This document shows, piece after piece, positions 26,922 to 36,002 of a stretch of DNA of 64,000 nt; within the stretch, counting starts at the first letter, position 1, and each line of letters begins with the position of its first letter. Position numbers and translations under genes: made by a program. The stretch comes from Mycolicibacterium phlei (lineage in GTDB: Bacteria > Actinomycetota > Actinomycetes > Mycobacteriales > Mycobacteriaceae), in NCBI RefSeq assembly GCF_001583415.1, contig NZ_CP014475.1, positions 2,728,001 through 2,792,000 on the forward strand, in the 5' to 3' direction. A model generated the notes under the pieces. That model was not told where the DNA came from and did not search any database. It was given only the letters and a program-made list of their open reading frames with translations.

Positions 26922-27992
26922 GTGACGTCCGTTCTCAACATTCCACGTGGGCCCGAAGATGTAACGTCGGCGTGGCTGGGCTCGGTGCTGCGCGCCGACG
27001 TCGACAGCGTCGAGGTGACCCCGATCGGGACCGGCCAGACCGGGGCGACGTACCGGGTGTCGGCGACCTACGCCGGCCCCACCGACCTGCCCGCTTCCTT
27101 CGCGGTCAAGCTGTCCGCCCAGGACGACGCGGTGCGCGAGCGGGTGGCGCTGGGCTACCGCTCCGAGGTGGAGTTCTACTCGCTGATCGCCGACCGGATG
27201 CGCATCCCGGTGCCGCGCGCCTTCCACCACGACATCTCCGACGACGGCGCCGACGTGGTGCTGGTGCTGGCCGACATGGCGCCGGCCGAGCAGGGCGACC
27301 AGATCGCCGGCTGCAGCCCGGCCGAGGCCGAGCTGGCCGTCGAGGCGCTGGCCGGGCTGCACGGGCCGAGTTGGTGTGACCCGCAGTGGCTGGCGCTGTC
27401 GGCGATCGTCATGCCCAAACCCGGTGACGCCGACGCCGCCAAGGGTCTCGGCGACGTCTGCAAGATGGCCTCCGACATCGTCATCGAGCGGCTCGGCTCG
27501 TCGATCAGCCCGCAGGATCAGCAGACCCTGGCCGCGTCGATGGCGGCGGTGACCGACTGGCTGCTGGCGGTGCCGGACCGCTACGCGCTGATGCACGGCG
27601 ACTACCGGCTCGACAACATGCTGTTCGACCCGGACCGCACCCGCATCACCGTGGTCGACTGGCAGACCATCGGCGTCGGGCTGCCCACCCGCGATCTGGC
27701 CTATTTCACCGCGACCAGCCTCGACCCGGCCGTGCGCGCCGAGATCGAACGCGACCTCGTCGAGCGCTACCATCGCGCGCTGGTCGGCCACGGGGTGACC
27801 GGCTACGACCTGCAGACCTGCTGGGAGGACTACCGGCTCGGGCTGGTCCAGGTGCCGCTGCTGGTCGCGCTGGGCACCGCGTTCGCGTCCACCACCGACC
27901 GCGGCGACGAGATGATGCTGGTGATGCTGGCCCGCGGCTGCCAGGCCATCCGCGAACTCGGCACGCTGGAGCTGATCAGCTCCTACCGCTGA
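26922..27992 (+). CDS. Aminoglycoside-phosphotransferase-fold kinase-like protein
   Basis: 356-aa protein kinase-like fold. FAVKLSAQDD carries the nucleotide-binding lysine; YALMHGDYRLDNMLFD is the catalytic Brenner motif (HGDxxxxN) and ITVVDWQTIGVG the Mg-binding DFG-equivalent (VDWQ). GTG 26922 lies 7 nt after TAGTGT (26909-26914): leaderless. Members of this mycobacterial group are often called APH- or ecdysteroid-kinase-like; substrate unknown, and drug resistance should not be assumed. In M. tuberculosis this position holds Rv2067c-blaC-sigC. Confidence 0.8.
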   Translation: MTSVLNIPRGPEDVTSAWLGSVLRADVDSVEVTPIGTGQTGATYRVSATYAGPTDLPASFAVKLSAQDDAVRERVALGYRSEVEFYSLIADRMRIPVPRAFHHDISDDGADVVLVLADMAPAEQGDQIAGCSPAEAELAVEALAGLHGPSWCDPQWLALSAIVMPKPGDADAAKGLGDVCKMASDIVIERLGSSISPQDQQTLAASMAAVTDWLLAVPDRYALMHGDYRLDNMLFDPDRTRITVVDWQTIGVGLPTRDLAYFTATSLDPAVRAEIERDLVERYHRALVGHGVTGYDLQTCWEDYRLGLVQVPLLVALGTAFASTTDRGDEMMLVMLARGCQAIRELGTLELISSYR

Positions 27993-28714
27993 CCCTGGCT
28001 TTCCACCCAGCCGACCGCCTCGTCGACGGTGCCGACCGCGCTCACCCCGGCGGGCAGCGGCGGGCGGTCCACCATCACCACCGGGACCCCGAGCTCGGCG
28101 GCGGCGTCGATCTTGGCGCGGGTCATCGCACCGCCGCTGTTCTTGGTGACCAGCGCGTCGATGCGGTGCTCGCGCAGCAGCGCCAGCTCGTCTTCGAACC
28201 GGTACGGCCCGCGCGACAGCAGGATCGTGTGCCGCCTGGGCAGATCCTGGTCCTCGGGCGGGGTGACGGCGCGGATCAGAAACCAGGCGTCGACGTCGGC
28301 GAAAGCCGCCGCGCCGGAGCGTCCCGTGGTCAGAAACACCCGTTGAAACCCGCGGGCGGCAACGGTTTCCGCGGCCTCGGTGTCGCTGGCGACGACGATC
28401 GCGTCGCCGTGTGGCCAGGCCGGGCGGGCCAGCACCAGATGCGGCACGCCGAGGTCCGCGCACACCGTGGCGGCGGTGGCCGTCATCGTCGCGGCGAACG
28501 GGTGGGTGGCGTCGACGACCGCGTCGACCGGGTGCTCACGCAGCCACCGCCGGAACCCCTCGACGCCGCCGAACCCGCCGATGCGCACCTCCCCCACCGG
28601 CAGCGCCGGGTCGGGCACCCGGCCGGCCAGCGAGCTGAGCACCTCGACGTCGGGATGCAGTCGCGCGGCCAGCGCCCTGGCCTCGGATGTGCCGCCCAGC
28701 AACAGGATCCGCAT
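27983..28714 (-). CDS. cobK: Precorrin-6A reductase CobK
   Basis: 243-aa NADPH-dependent reductase. N-terminal MRILLLGGTSEARALAARL is the CobK nucleotide-binding signature; VDATHPFAA and KNSGGAMTRAKIDAA are further family motifs. Its 3' end overlaps the convergent kinase-like gene by 10 bp. ATG 28714 overlaps the cobM stop. Confidence 0.92.
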   Translation of the reverse strand: MRILLLGGTSEARALAARLHPDVEVLSSLAGRVPDPALPVGEVRIGGFGGVEGFRRWLREHPVDAVVDATHPFAATMTATAATVCADLGVPHLVLARPAWPHGDAIVVASDTEAAETVAARGFQRVFLTTGRSGAAAFADVDAWFLIRAVTPPEDQDLPRRHTILLSRGPYRFEDELALLREHRIDALVTKNSGGAMTRAKIDAAAELGVPVVMVDRPPLPAGVSAVGTVDEAVGWVESQGQR

Positions 28715-29475
28715 CAGTGCCGCGCCCCCGGCCTGCGCAGCCGGCCCGCCGAGTACAGGTAGCTGTCGGCGAAGCCCTCGGCGGCCAGCACATCGCCGAC
28801 GACGATCACCGCGGTGCGGGTGATGCCCGCCGCCTTGGTCTGCTCGGCCAGCTCCGCCAGCGGGCAGCGCACCACCTGCTGCTGCGGCCACGACGCGAAC
28901 GCCACCACCGCGCAGGGGGTTTCGGGTGTGTAGCCGCCCTCGAGCAGCTGCGGGACGATCGCGTCGATCTGCGCGGCGGCCAGGTGCAGCACCAGCGTCG
29001 CCCCCGGCTTGGACAGGGTGACCAGATCCTCGCCGTCGGGCATCGCCGTCGACAACGTCGCCACCCGCGTCAGCGTGACCGTCTGCGCCACCCCGGGCAC
29101 CGTCAGCTCGCGGCCCAGCGCGGCGGCGGCCGCGGCGAAAGCCGGTACCCCGGGCACGATCTCGTAGTCCACGCCCAGTGCGTCGAGGCGGCGGCACTGC
29201 TCGGCCAGCGCGCTGTAGATCGACGGGTCCCCGGAGTGCAGCCGGGCCACGTCCAGACCGGCGTCGTGGGCGGCCTTGAGTTCGCCGATGATCTGGTCCA
29301 GTGTCAGCGGTCCGGTGTCGACGATCCGCGCGTCCGGCGGGCACAGCGCCAGCAGGTCCTCGGGCATGATCGACCCGGCGTACAGGCACACCGGGCAGCG
29401 CTGCAGCAGCCGCTGTCCGCGCACCGTGATGAGGTCGGCCGCGCCCGGTCCGGCGCCGATGAAATAGACCGTCAC
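28714..29475 (-). CDS. cobM: Precorrin-4 C11-methyltransferase CobM
   Basis: 253-aa SAM-dependent tetrapyrrole methylase: VTVYFIGAGPGAADLITVRG, then YAGSIMPEDLL and HSGDPSIYSALAEQ. GTG 29475, which overlaps the cobL stop, is preferred to the upstream in-frame ATG 29517 because the family starts right at this strand. Confidence 0.9.
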   Translation of the reverse strand: MTVYFIGAGPGAADLITVRGQRLLQRCPVCLYAGSIMPEDLLALCPPDARIVDTGPLTLDQIIGELKAAHDAGLDVARLHSGDPSIYSALAEQCRRLDALGVDYEIVPGVPAFAAAAAALGRELTVPGVAQTVTLTRVATLSTAMPDGEDLVTLSKPGATLVLHLAAAQIDAIVPQLLEGGYTPETPCAVVAFASWPQQQVVRCPLAELAEQTKAAGITRTAVIVVGDVLAAEGFADSYLYSAGRLRRPGARH

Positions 29476-30647
29476 TTCGTCACCACCCACTGTGTCACCG
29501 GCATCGCGGGCCGCCACCCGGTGAACCCGCCGAGCGCGTCACCGCGGTAGTGCGCGAACCGCGACAGGTCCCCGCCGTGTTTCGAATACCATTGGGCCAG
29601 AAGCGCTTCGGACTCGACGGTGACGGCGTTGGCGACCAGCCGCCCGCCGTCGGGTAGCCGCTCCCAACAGGCCTCCAGCAGCCCCGGGCGGGTCAGCCCG
29701 CCGCCGACGAAGACCGTGTCCGGGTCGGGTGCCGCGTCGAACGACTCCGGGGCGCCCCCGGTGACCGCGACCGGCACGCCGAACGCCCGCGCGTTGTCGG
29801 CGATCCGGCCGCGACGTTTCTCGTCCCGCTCGAACGCCACAGCGCGGCAACCGGATCCGCTGCGGCACCATTCGATCGCGATGCTGCCCGAGCCGGCGCC
29901 CACATCCCACAGCAGCTGACCGGGCCGCGGGGCGAGCGCCGCCAGCGTGATCGCGCGCATCGGCTGCTTGGTGATCTGCCCGTCGTGGGCGTAGCAGTCG
30001 TCGGGCAGGATGCCGAGCCGTCGTTCGTCGGGCAGGTAGCGCACCGCGATGACGTTGAGGTCGTCGACGTCGCCGGGCGGGCGGGCGGCCCACTCGCGCG
30101 CGGTCGCGGTGCGGCGCCGTTCGGCGGGGCCGCCGAGTTGTTCGAGCACGGTGATCTCGGAGTCGCCGCGGCCGGTGTCGGTGAGCAGCCGCGCCAGCAC
30201 CGCCGGGGTGCCCGCGTCCCGCGACAGCACCACCGCCTGACCGCCGCGCCGGACCGCGGTCTGCGGGTCCGCGGTCACCAGGCTGATCACCTCGGTGTCC
30301 TGCACCGCCCAGCCGACCCGCGAACACGCCAGCGTCGCCGAGGACACGTGCGGCAGCACCGCGACGTTCTCGGCGCCGTGGATGCGGATCAGCGAGCTGC
30401 CGACGCCGTGCAGCAGCGGATCTCCGCTGGCCACCACGTGGACGTCGCCGTCGGCGCCGTCGAGCAGGGTGCGCAGCGCGGGCAGCATCGGCGACGGCCA
30501 CGGCCTGCGCACGGCGGTGACGGTGTCATCGAGCAGGTCGAGTTGCCGGCGCGAACCGTAAACCACGGTGGCCCTGGCTAATTCGGCCCGCGACGCGGCC
30601 GGCAGCCCGGCCATGCCGTCCGCCCCGATACCGACGACGATGATCAT
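29472..30647 (-). CDS. cobL: Precorrin-6B C5,15-methyltransferase CobL
   Basis: 391-aa bifunctional enzyme. N-terminal methylase domain (MIIVVGIGADGMAGLPAASR...VASGDPLLHGVGSSL) and C-terminal decarboxylating methyltransferase domain (QITKQPMRAITLAALAPRPG...LLWDVGAGSGSIAIEW). Heads the cobL-cobM-cobK operon with overlapping genes. Confidence 0.93.
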   Translation of the reverse strand: MIIVVGIGADGMAGLPAASRAELARATVVYGSRRQLDLLDDTVTAVRRPWPSPMLPALRTLLDGADGDVHVVASGDPLLHGVGSSLIRIHGAENVAVLPHVSSATLACSRVGWAVQDTEVISLVTADPQTAVRRGGQAVVLSRDAGTPAVLARLLTDTGRGDSEITVLEQLGGPAERRRTATAREWAARPPGDVDDLNVIAVRYLPDERRLGILPDDCYAHDGQITKQPMRAITLAALAPRPGQLLWDVGAGSGSIAIEWCRSGSGCRAVAFERDEKRRGRIADNARAFGVPVAVTGGAPESFDAAPDPDTVFVGGGLTRPGLLEACWERLPDGGRLVANAVTVESEALLAQWYSKHGGDLSRFAHYRGDALGGFTGWRPAMPVTQWVVTK

Positions 30648-30676
30648 CTGGGTCCCTCTGCTCTTCGCGCGAGCGC

Positions 30677-31435
30677 TCATCGCGGCAGCCTCCGCCACAC
30701 GAACCGCGGCGTCATCCGGAACGCCAGCGCCAGCACCGCCAGCGGGGCGGGCACCCACACGGTGCGCCTGCGGCGGCGCAGCGCCCGCACGGTCGCCTCG
30801 GCCACCTGCGCCGGGGTGCTCGACAGCGGCGCCGGCGACATCCCCGCGGTCATCCGCCCGATCACGAACCCGGGCCGCACCACCAGCAGGTGCACCCCCG
30901 AACCGTGCAGGGCGTCGGCCAGCCCGCTGCAGAACCCGTCGAGCCCGGCCTTGGCCGAGCCGTACACGTAGTTGGCGCGGCGCACCCGGGTGCCCGCGAT
31001 CGACGAGAACGCGACGATCGACCCGCGGCCGGCGGCCCGCATCGTCGTCGCCAGCACGGTGAGCAGGCTGACCTGCGCGACGAAGTCGGTGTGCACGATC
31101 GCCGCCGCGTGCGCCGGATCCCGTTCGGCGCGCTGCTGATCGCCCAGGATCCCGAACGCCAGCACCGCGGTGCCGATCGGGCCGTACTCGGCGACGATCG
31201 ACTCGACCAGCGGGGTGTGTCCGGCGAGGTCGTCGGCGTCGAACTCGCGCACGTGCACGGCGGCGGCGCCGGCCGCACGGACCGCCGCCACCTCGGCCGC
31301 CAGGTCGTCGGCGCGGCGGGCGGCCAGCAGCACCGTGGCACCGGGCGCCAGCCGTCTGGCCACCTCCAGGCCGATCTCGCTGCGACCGCCGAACACCACC
31401 ACCAGATTCGGGTCGGCGCCCGCCGTGTCTGTCAT
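30677..31435 (-). CDS. Short-chain dehydrogenase/reductase
   Basis: 252-aa SDR, Rv2073c-like by position. Cofactor loop is the variant VVVFGGRSEIGLEVARRL; catalytic SIAGTR...YVYGSAKAG contains the Ser and YxxxK. Start ATG 31435, 30 nt upstream of cobL, so likely cotranscribed with the cob genes. The C-terminal RRRRRTVWVPAPLAVLALAF stretch is basic then hydrophobic and may touch the membrane. Substrate unknown. Confidence 0.87.
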   Translation of the reverse strand: MTDTAGADPNLVVVFGGRSEIGLEVARRLAPGATVLLAARRADDLAAEVAAVRAAGAAAVHVREFDADDLAGHTPLVESIVAEYGPIGTAVLAFGILGDQQRAERDPAHAAAIVHTDFVAQVSLLTVLATTMRAAGRGSIVAFSSIAGTRVRRANYVYGSAKAGLDGFCSGLADALHGSGVHLLVVRPGFVIGRMTAGMSPAPLSSTPAQVAEATVRALRRRRRTVWVPAPLAVLALAFRMTPRFVWRRLPR

Positions 31436-31470
31436 GGCAGCGATTATGTCCTGCGCTACCGTGAAGGCCG

Positions 31471-31896
31471 ATGGCACAGCCCAGCCGCCGGGCCAAGACC
31501 CGGCTCACCGACGACGCCCTAGCGTTCCTGTCCGAACGTCATCTGGCGATGCTGACCACGCTGCGGTCGGACAACTCGCCGCACGTCGTCGCGGTCGGGT
31601 TCACGTTCGACCCCGTCACCCACATCGCGCGGGTGATCACCAGCGGCGGCTCGCAGAAGGCGCTCAACGCCGAGCGGCAGGGCGTGGCGGTGCTCAGCCA
31701 GGTCGACGGCGCCCGCTGGCTGTCGCTGGAGGGCAAGGCCTCCGTCAACACCGATCCCGACGCCGTCCGCGACGCCGAACTGCGCTACGCGCAGCGCTAC
31801 CGCACGCCGCGGCCCAACCCGAAGCGGGTGGTCATCGAGGTGCTGGTGCAACGGGTGCTGGGGTCGTCGAACCTGCTGGACCGGGTCACCGACTAG
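31471..31896 (+). CDS. F420-dependent reductase, Rv2074-like (biliverdin reductase type)
   Basis: 141-aa split beta-barrel flavin/F420 protein (FDOR-B). [20 protein letters not shown] and [20 protein letters not shown] are family features. The M. tuberculosis orthologue Rv2074 reduces biliverdin with F420H2. Divergent from the SDR, same arrangement as in M. tuberculosis. The stop TAG at 31894-31896 lies in the target duplication of the adjacent IS481 element. Confidence 0.85.
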   Translation: MAQPSRRAKTRLTDDALAFLSERHLAMLTTLRSDNSPHVVAVGFTFDPVTHIARVITSGGSQKALNAERQGVAVLSQVDGARWLSLEGKASVNTDPDAVRDAELRYAQRYRTPRPNPKRVVIEVLVQRVLGSSNLLDRVTD

Positions 31897-31897
31897 C
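31892..31897 (+). repeat. Left target-site duplication ACTAGC
   Basis: Identical to 32975-32980; flanks the IS481-family element. Confidence 0.85.
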
Positions 31898-32870
31898 TGT
31901 TCTTCACGGGTAGGTTGTGAACGCGTAGGCGGTCAATCGGCGTCTTGCTCTTGATGCCGGTGTGGGGTCTGTGGTGATTGTAGTGATGCAGCCAGCTCTG
32001 GTAGGTCGCTGCGCGGGCTTCATCGGAGCAGTAGGTCTGGGCGTAGGCCCATTCCTGGTTGAGGGTGCGGTTGAATCGCTCGACCTTGCCGTTGGTTTGC
32101 GGGCGGTAGGGGCGGGTCTTCTTGTGGGCGATGCCAGCTCCCAGGGTCTGGGCGAACAGCTTTGACCGGTAACACGATCCGTTGTCGGTGAGCACCCTTT
32201 TGACCTCGATGCCATGCGCGTTGAAGAACGCTTTGGCGCGGACCCAAAACGCTGCCGCGGTCTCTTTGCGTTCATCGGCGAGGATCTCTGAGTAGGCCAG
32301 CCGAGAGTGGTCATCGACCGCGTGGTGCAGATAGGCGTAACCGCGGCCCTGCTTTTTGTTGTTGCGGTTACCGACCGTGCGCCCCAGCATGCGATGCCCA
32401 CCCCCGTCGGGGATACGGCCGAGTTTTTTGATGTCGACATGGATCAGATCCCCCGGCGCGGGGTGTTCATACCGATGTGCCCTGGTTCGGCGCACCGGCA
32501 GGCCGCTGGCCTGGTCCAGATCCCGCAGCAGCGGCATCTGGTAGCGGCGCAGCACCGCCTCCACCGTCGAGCGTGGCAGGTGCAGGTAAGCGGCGATGCG
32601 GTGCGGACCCCAGCGGCGTGTGAAACGCACCTTAATGATCCGGCGTTCCCGACGCCGGTCGGTCCGCCGTGGACTGCGATGCGGTCGACTGGACTTGTCG
32701 TTCATCGCCTCAGGGCCGCCGGCACGGTAGCGGTCGGCCCACTTCTTGGCTGTGGCAGGCGAGCACTGGAATCGGTCTGCGGCCCGGGCGTAGGTCCATC
32801 CGTCATCGACGACACAACGCGCCAGCCGCAACCGGCCCTTCGGAGTCAAACAGGCATTAGCGTGGACCAT
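31893..32870 (-). CDS. IS481-family transposase
   Basis: 325-aa DDE transposase. HTH regions ([40 protein letters not shown]) precede an rve core: [20 protein letters not shown] (D), [12 protein letters not shown] (D) and [17 protein letters not shown] (E). Intact. ATG 32870 is preferred over upstream codons. The stop codon TAG (31893-31895) is in target DNA, not in the element. Confidence 0.9.
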   Translation of the reverse strand: MVHANACLTPKGRLRLARCVVDDGWTYARAADRFQCSPATAKKWADRYRAGGPEAMNDKSSRPHRSPRRTDRRRERRIIKVRFTRRWGPHRIAAYLHLPRSTVEAVLRRYQMPLLRDLDQASGLPVRRTRAHRYEHPAPGDLIHVDIKKLGRIPDGGGHRMLGRTVGNRNNKKQGRGYAYLHHAVDDHSRLAYSEILADERKETAAAFWVRAKAFFNAHGIEVKRVLTDNGSCYRSKLFAQTLGAGIAHKKTRPYRPQTNGKVERFNRTLNQEWAYAQTYCSDEARAATYQSWLHHYNHHRPHTGIKSKTPIDRLRVHNLPVKNS

Positions 32871-32974
32871 GAGGACCTCTCGGTGATCGATGTGCGTGTG
32901 GTAACCACACCGATACCGGAGGTCCTCACCTGTTAGCACTCACCACGCCGTTCACAACCTGTCAAGGAGCTACA
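31898..32974 (-). mobile_element. IS481-family insertion sequence, complete
   Basis: 1077-bp element. Ends are TGT... on both sides and share AGGTTGTGAACG as an inverted repeat 14 nt in. Flanked by the 6-bp direct repeat ACTAGC, the footprint of a simple insertion. It landed between the convergent reductase and pepE genes without damaging either. Confidence 0.9.
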
Positions 32975-32980
32975 ACTAGC
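32975..32980 (+). repeat. Right target-site duplication ACTAGC
   Basis: Second copy of the 6-bp duplication bounding the IS481-family element. Confidence 0.85.
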
Positions 32981-32985
32981 GCGGG

Positions 32986-34107
32986 TCAGGCCGGCACCAC
33001 GATCAGCTCGTGCGGGCGGTGGTTGACCGGCTCGGCGCCGTCGGCGGTGACGATCACGATGTCCTCGATGCGCGCGCCCCACTCCCCGGTGAAGTAGATG
33101 CCGGGCTCGACGGAGAACGCCATGCCGGGCTGCAACGTCAGCGTGTTGCCCGCCACGATGTAAGGCTCCTCGTGCACCGACAGCCCGATGCCGTGGCCGG
33201 TCCGATGCACGAACGCCTCGGCCAGCCCCTCGGCCGCCAGCACGTCGCGTGCGGCGGCGTCCACCTGTTCGGCGGTGACCCCCGGTCGCACCGCCGCCAC
33301 CGCCGCCTGCTGGGCGCGCTGCAGCACCGCGTAACGGCGCGCCACCTCCGGATCGGGTTCGCCGATGCTGTAGGTGCGGGTGCAGTCGGAGTTGTAGCCG
33401 GGCTCATACGGGCCGCCGATGTCGACGACGACGATGTCACCGACCCGCAACTCGCGGTCGGAGCACTCGTGGTGCGGGTCGGCGCCGTGCGGACCGGATC
33501 CGACGATGATGAACGCCACCTCCGAATGACCTTCGGCGACAATGGCTTCGGCGATGTCGGCGGCGACGTCGGCTTCGGTGCGGCCCGGTTTGAGGAACTC
33601 CGGAACCCGCGCGTGCACCCGGTCGATCGCGGCGCCGGCCTTGCGCAGCGCGTCGATCTCGGCGGCATCCTTGATCATCCGCAGCCGGCGCAGCACGTCG
33701 GTGGCCAGCACCGGCACCGCGCCGAGCACGCCCGCCAGCGGCAGCAGGTGCAGCGCCGGCATCGAGTCGGTCACCGCGACCGTGGCGGTGCCGCCGAGCA
33801 CCTCGGCCACCAGCGCGTACGGATCGTCCCCGTCCACCCAGTCACGCACCCGCAGCCCCAGCTCGGGGATCGCCGACTCCTTCAGCGACGCCAACTCCAG
33901 CCGCGGCACCACCACGGTCGGCTCACCGTCGGCGGGCAGCACCAGCGCGGTGAGCCGCTCGAACGTCTGGGCCCGCGAACCCACCAGATACCGCAGGTCG
34001 TAGCCCGGGGTGATGACCAGGCCCGCCAGCCCGGCGTCCCCCGCGGCGGAGGCGGCGGCGCGCAGGCGGCGGTCATAGACGTCGGTGCTGAAGCGGCTGG
34101 CGGTCAT
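32986..34107 (-). CDS. pepE: Xaa-Pro dipeptidase PepE (M24 family)
   Basis: 373-aa cytosolic metallopeptidase with creatinase N-domain ([20 protein letters not shown]...[15 protein letters not shown]) and pita-bread C-domain. Metal ligands appear in [20 protein letters not shown] (two Asp), [12 protein letters not shown] (His), and SVEPGIYF and GARIEDI (two Glu). All five present. Rv2089c position. Divergent from the 5'-3' exonuclease gene. Confidence 0.92.
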   Translation of the reverse strand: MTASRFSTDVYDRRLRAAASAAGDAGLAGLVITPGYDLRYLVGSRAQTFERLTALVLPADGEPTVVVPRLELASLKESAIPELGLRVRDWVDGDDPYALVAEVLGGTATVAVTDSMPALHLLPLAGVLGAVPVLATDVLRRLRMIKDAAEIDALRKAGAAIDRVHARVPEFLKPGRTEADVAADIAEAIVAEGHSEVAFIIVGSGPHGADPHHECSDRELRVGDIVVVDIGGPYEPGYNSDCTRTYSIGEPDPEVARRYAVLQRAQQAAVAAVRPGVTAEQVDAAARDVLAAEGLAEAFVHRTGHGIGLSVHEEPYIVAGNTLTLQPGMAFSVEPGIYFTGEWGARIEDIVIVTADGAEPVNHRPHELIVVPA

Positions 34108-34158
34108 GGGTTTCAGGCTAATCGGTTGGCGGCGGTCCGCCCTGGCAGGATGTCGGGC

Positions 34159-35109
34159 ATGCCTGCTCCCCTCGTCCTGCTCGACGGCGCCAGCATGTGG
34201 TTCCGGTCCTACTTCGGGGTGCCCAGTTCGATCACCGCCCCCGACGGCCGGCCGGTCAACGCGCTGCGCGGCTTCCTCGACGCCGTCGCCACCGTCATCA
34301 CCCGCGAGCGGCCCGCCCGGCTGGTGGTGTGCCGCGACGACGACTGGCGTCCGCAGTGGCGCGTGGACCTGGTGCCGTCCTACAAGACGCACCGCGTGCT
34401 CGAGGAGACCGCCGGCGACGACCCGGACGTGGAGGAGGTGCCCGACGACCTCACCCCGCAGGTCGACATGATCTTCGAGATCCTCGACGCGTTCGGTATC
34501 CCCACCGCGGGCGCGGCCGGGCATGAGGCCGACGACGTGCTGGGCACCCTGGCCGCCCGGGAGACCCGCGACCCCGTCGTCGTGGTCAGCGGGGACCGCG
34601 ACCTGCTGCAGCTGGTGCGCGACGAGCCGGTCCCGGTGCGGGTGCTCTACCTGGTAAGCGGGCTGGCCAAAGCGGTCAAGTGGGGTCCCGAGGAGGTCGC
34701 CGAGAAGTACGGCGTGCCCGTCGAACGCGCCGGGGCGGCCTACGCCGAACTCGCGCTGCTGCGCGGCGATCCCAGCGACGGACTGCCCGGGGTGCCCGGA
34801 ATCGGCGAGAAGACCGCCGCGACGCTGCTGGCCCGCTACGGGTCGCTGGAGAACATCCTGGCCGCCGCCGGCGACCCGAAGTCGTCGATGAGCAAGAGCC
34901 ACCGCACCAAGCTGCTGGCCGCCGCCGAGTACATCAAGAAGGCGCTGCCGGTGGTCAAGGTCGCCACCGACGCCGAGCTGTCATGGTCGACGGAGTCCGA
35001 CGCCCTGCCACTGGCCGCCGAGAACCCGGGCAGGGTCGCCGAACTCGCCGAGACCTACGGGGTGATGTCCTCGATCGGCCGGCTGCAGAAGGCGCTCGAC
35101 GGCCTGTGA
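34159..35109 (+). CDS. 5'-3' exonuclease (Rv2090-like, PolA N-domain type)
   Basis: 316-aa FEN/PIN nuclease. [46 protein letters not shown] and [13 protein letters not shown] hold the metal-binding acids; [20 protein letters not shown] is the helix-hairpin-helix. CAGGAT at 34146-34151 sits 7 nt upstream of ATG 34159 (leaderless), which is why I prefer it to ATG 34150. Confidence 0.9.
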   Translation: MPAPLVLLDGASMWFRSYFGVPSSITAPDGRPVNALRGFLDAVATVITRERPARLVVCRDDDWRPQWRVDLVPSYKTHRVLEETAGDDPDVEEVPDDLTPQVDMIFEILDAFGIPTAGAAGHEADDVLGTLAARETRDPVVVVSGDRDLLQLVRDEPVPVRVLYLVSGLAKAVKWGPEEVAEKYGVPVERAGAAYAELALLRGDPSDGLPGVPGIGEKTAATLLARYGSLENILAAAGDPKSSMSKSHRTKLLAAAEYIKKALPVVKVATDAELSWSTESDALPLAAENPGRVAELAETYGVMSSIGRLQKALDGL

Positions 35110-35113
35110 CCGG

Positions 35114-35899
35114 CTACTTCGGCCTGCCGACCTCGTAGGTGCCCTCGTCGTCCTGGAACGTCACGGTGACCTGGCGCTTGGTGCCGTCGATGCTGACCTC
35201 GCAGTTGAACGAGGCGCCCTTCTCGACGACGGGATCCTCGCCGTTGTTGCACTTGACGTCCTTGACGTTCTTGGCGCCGTAGCCGTTGGCCTCGTCGGTC
35301 AGGATCCGCTGCACACCGGTCTGGGCGGCGTCGATGTCGAGCTTGGTGGTCACGAACCAACCGGGAGTGAAGAACCCGAGCACCACCACCACGATGAGGA
35401 TGACCGCCAGCAGGCCGCCGACCACCGCGCCGATGGCCGCCAGCGACTTCTTCGAGCCCTCCTCGGTGCCGGGCGGGGTGTACTGCGGGTACTGACCGAA
35501 CTGGCCCGGCTGCCCCGGCTGACCGGGCTGCCCCGGCTGACCGGGCTGGCCCGGCTGCGGGTAGCCCGGGTACTGCTGGCCCGGCTGCGGGTAACCCGGG
35601 TACTGCTGGCCGTAGGCCGGCTGTCCGTACTGCGGGTAGGCCTGCTGGCCGTACTGGTCGGCCGGCGGGTACTGCTGCGGCTGGTAGGCCGGCGGCTGGT
35701 ACTGCGGCGCGTACTGCGTCTGCTGCGGGTCGTAGGCGGGCGGCTGCCAGGTGGGCGCCGCCTGCGTCGGTTCGCTGCCGCCGGTCTGCGGTTGCCAGGG
35801 CTGGTTGGCCGACGGGTCGCTGGACGGCTGGCCCGTCGGCTGCTCCGGCTGCTGGCCGGGGTACGGCGGCGTCGGATCAGATCCCTGCGGTCCGCTCAT
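35114..35899 (-). CDS. Proline/glutamine-rich membrane protein with DUF4333 domain
   Basis: 261-aa Rv2091c-like protein. Residues 1-~150 are low complexity ([16 protein letters not shown] repeats), followed by [20 protein letters not shown]...VVLGFF as one membrane helix and an extracytoplasmic DUF4333-type domain with a probable disulfide pair ([10 protein letters not shown]...FNCEVSIDG). ATG 35899 follows AAGGAGTGAG. Function unknown. Confidence 0.82.
   Translation of the reverse strand: MSGPQGSDPTPPYPGQQPEQPTGQPSSDPSANQPWQPQTGGSEPTQAAPTWQPPAYDPQQTQYAPQYQPPAYQPQQYPPADQYGQQAYPQYGQPAYGQQYPGYPQPGQQYPGYPQPGQPGQPGQPGQPGQPGQFGQYPQYTPPGTEEGSKKSLAAIGAVVGGLLAVILIVVVVLGFFTPGWFVTTKLDIDAAQTGVQRILTDEANGYGAKNVKDVKCNNGEDPVVEKGASFNCEVSIDGTKRQVTVTFQDDEGTYEVGRPK
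35505..35600. repeat. Tandem PGQ / [10 protein letters not shown] coding repeats
   Basis: Tandem copies of an 18-bp CCCCGGCTGACCGGGCTG-like unit and two ~30-bp units encode GQPGQPGQ and [10 protein letters not shown] in the DUF4333 protein. Prone to copy-number change. Confidence 0.75.
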
Positions 35900-36002
35900 C
35901 TCACTCCTTGTTCGTCCGCGGTGGGCCGCGGCGTCGTTTTCTGCTGGCATCACACTACCGGTGGATCCGGCCGTGCTCCGGTATTCACACCGGTCGCAGG
36001 AG

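Noticed and set aside
26922..27992. Antibiotic-resistance interpretation of the APH-fold gene
   Set aside because: The fold is shared by many metabolic kinases and mycobacterial hypotheticals; nothing in the sequence indicates an aminoglycoside substrate.
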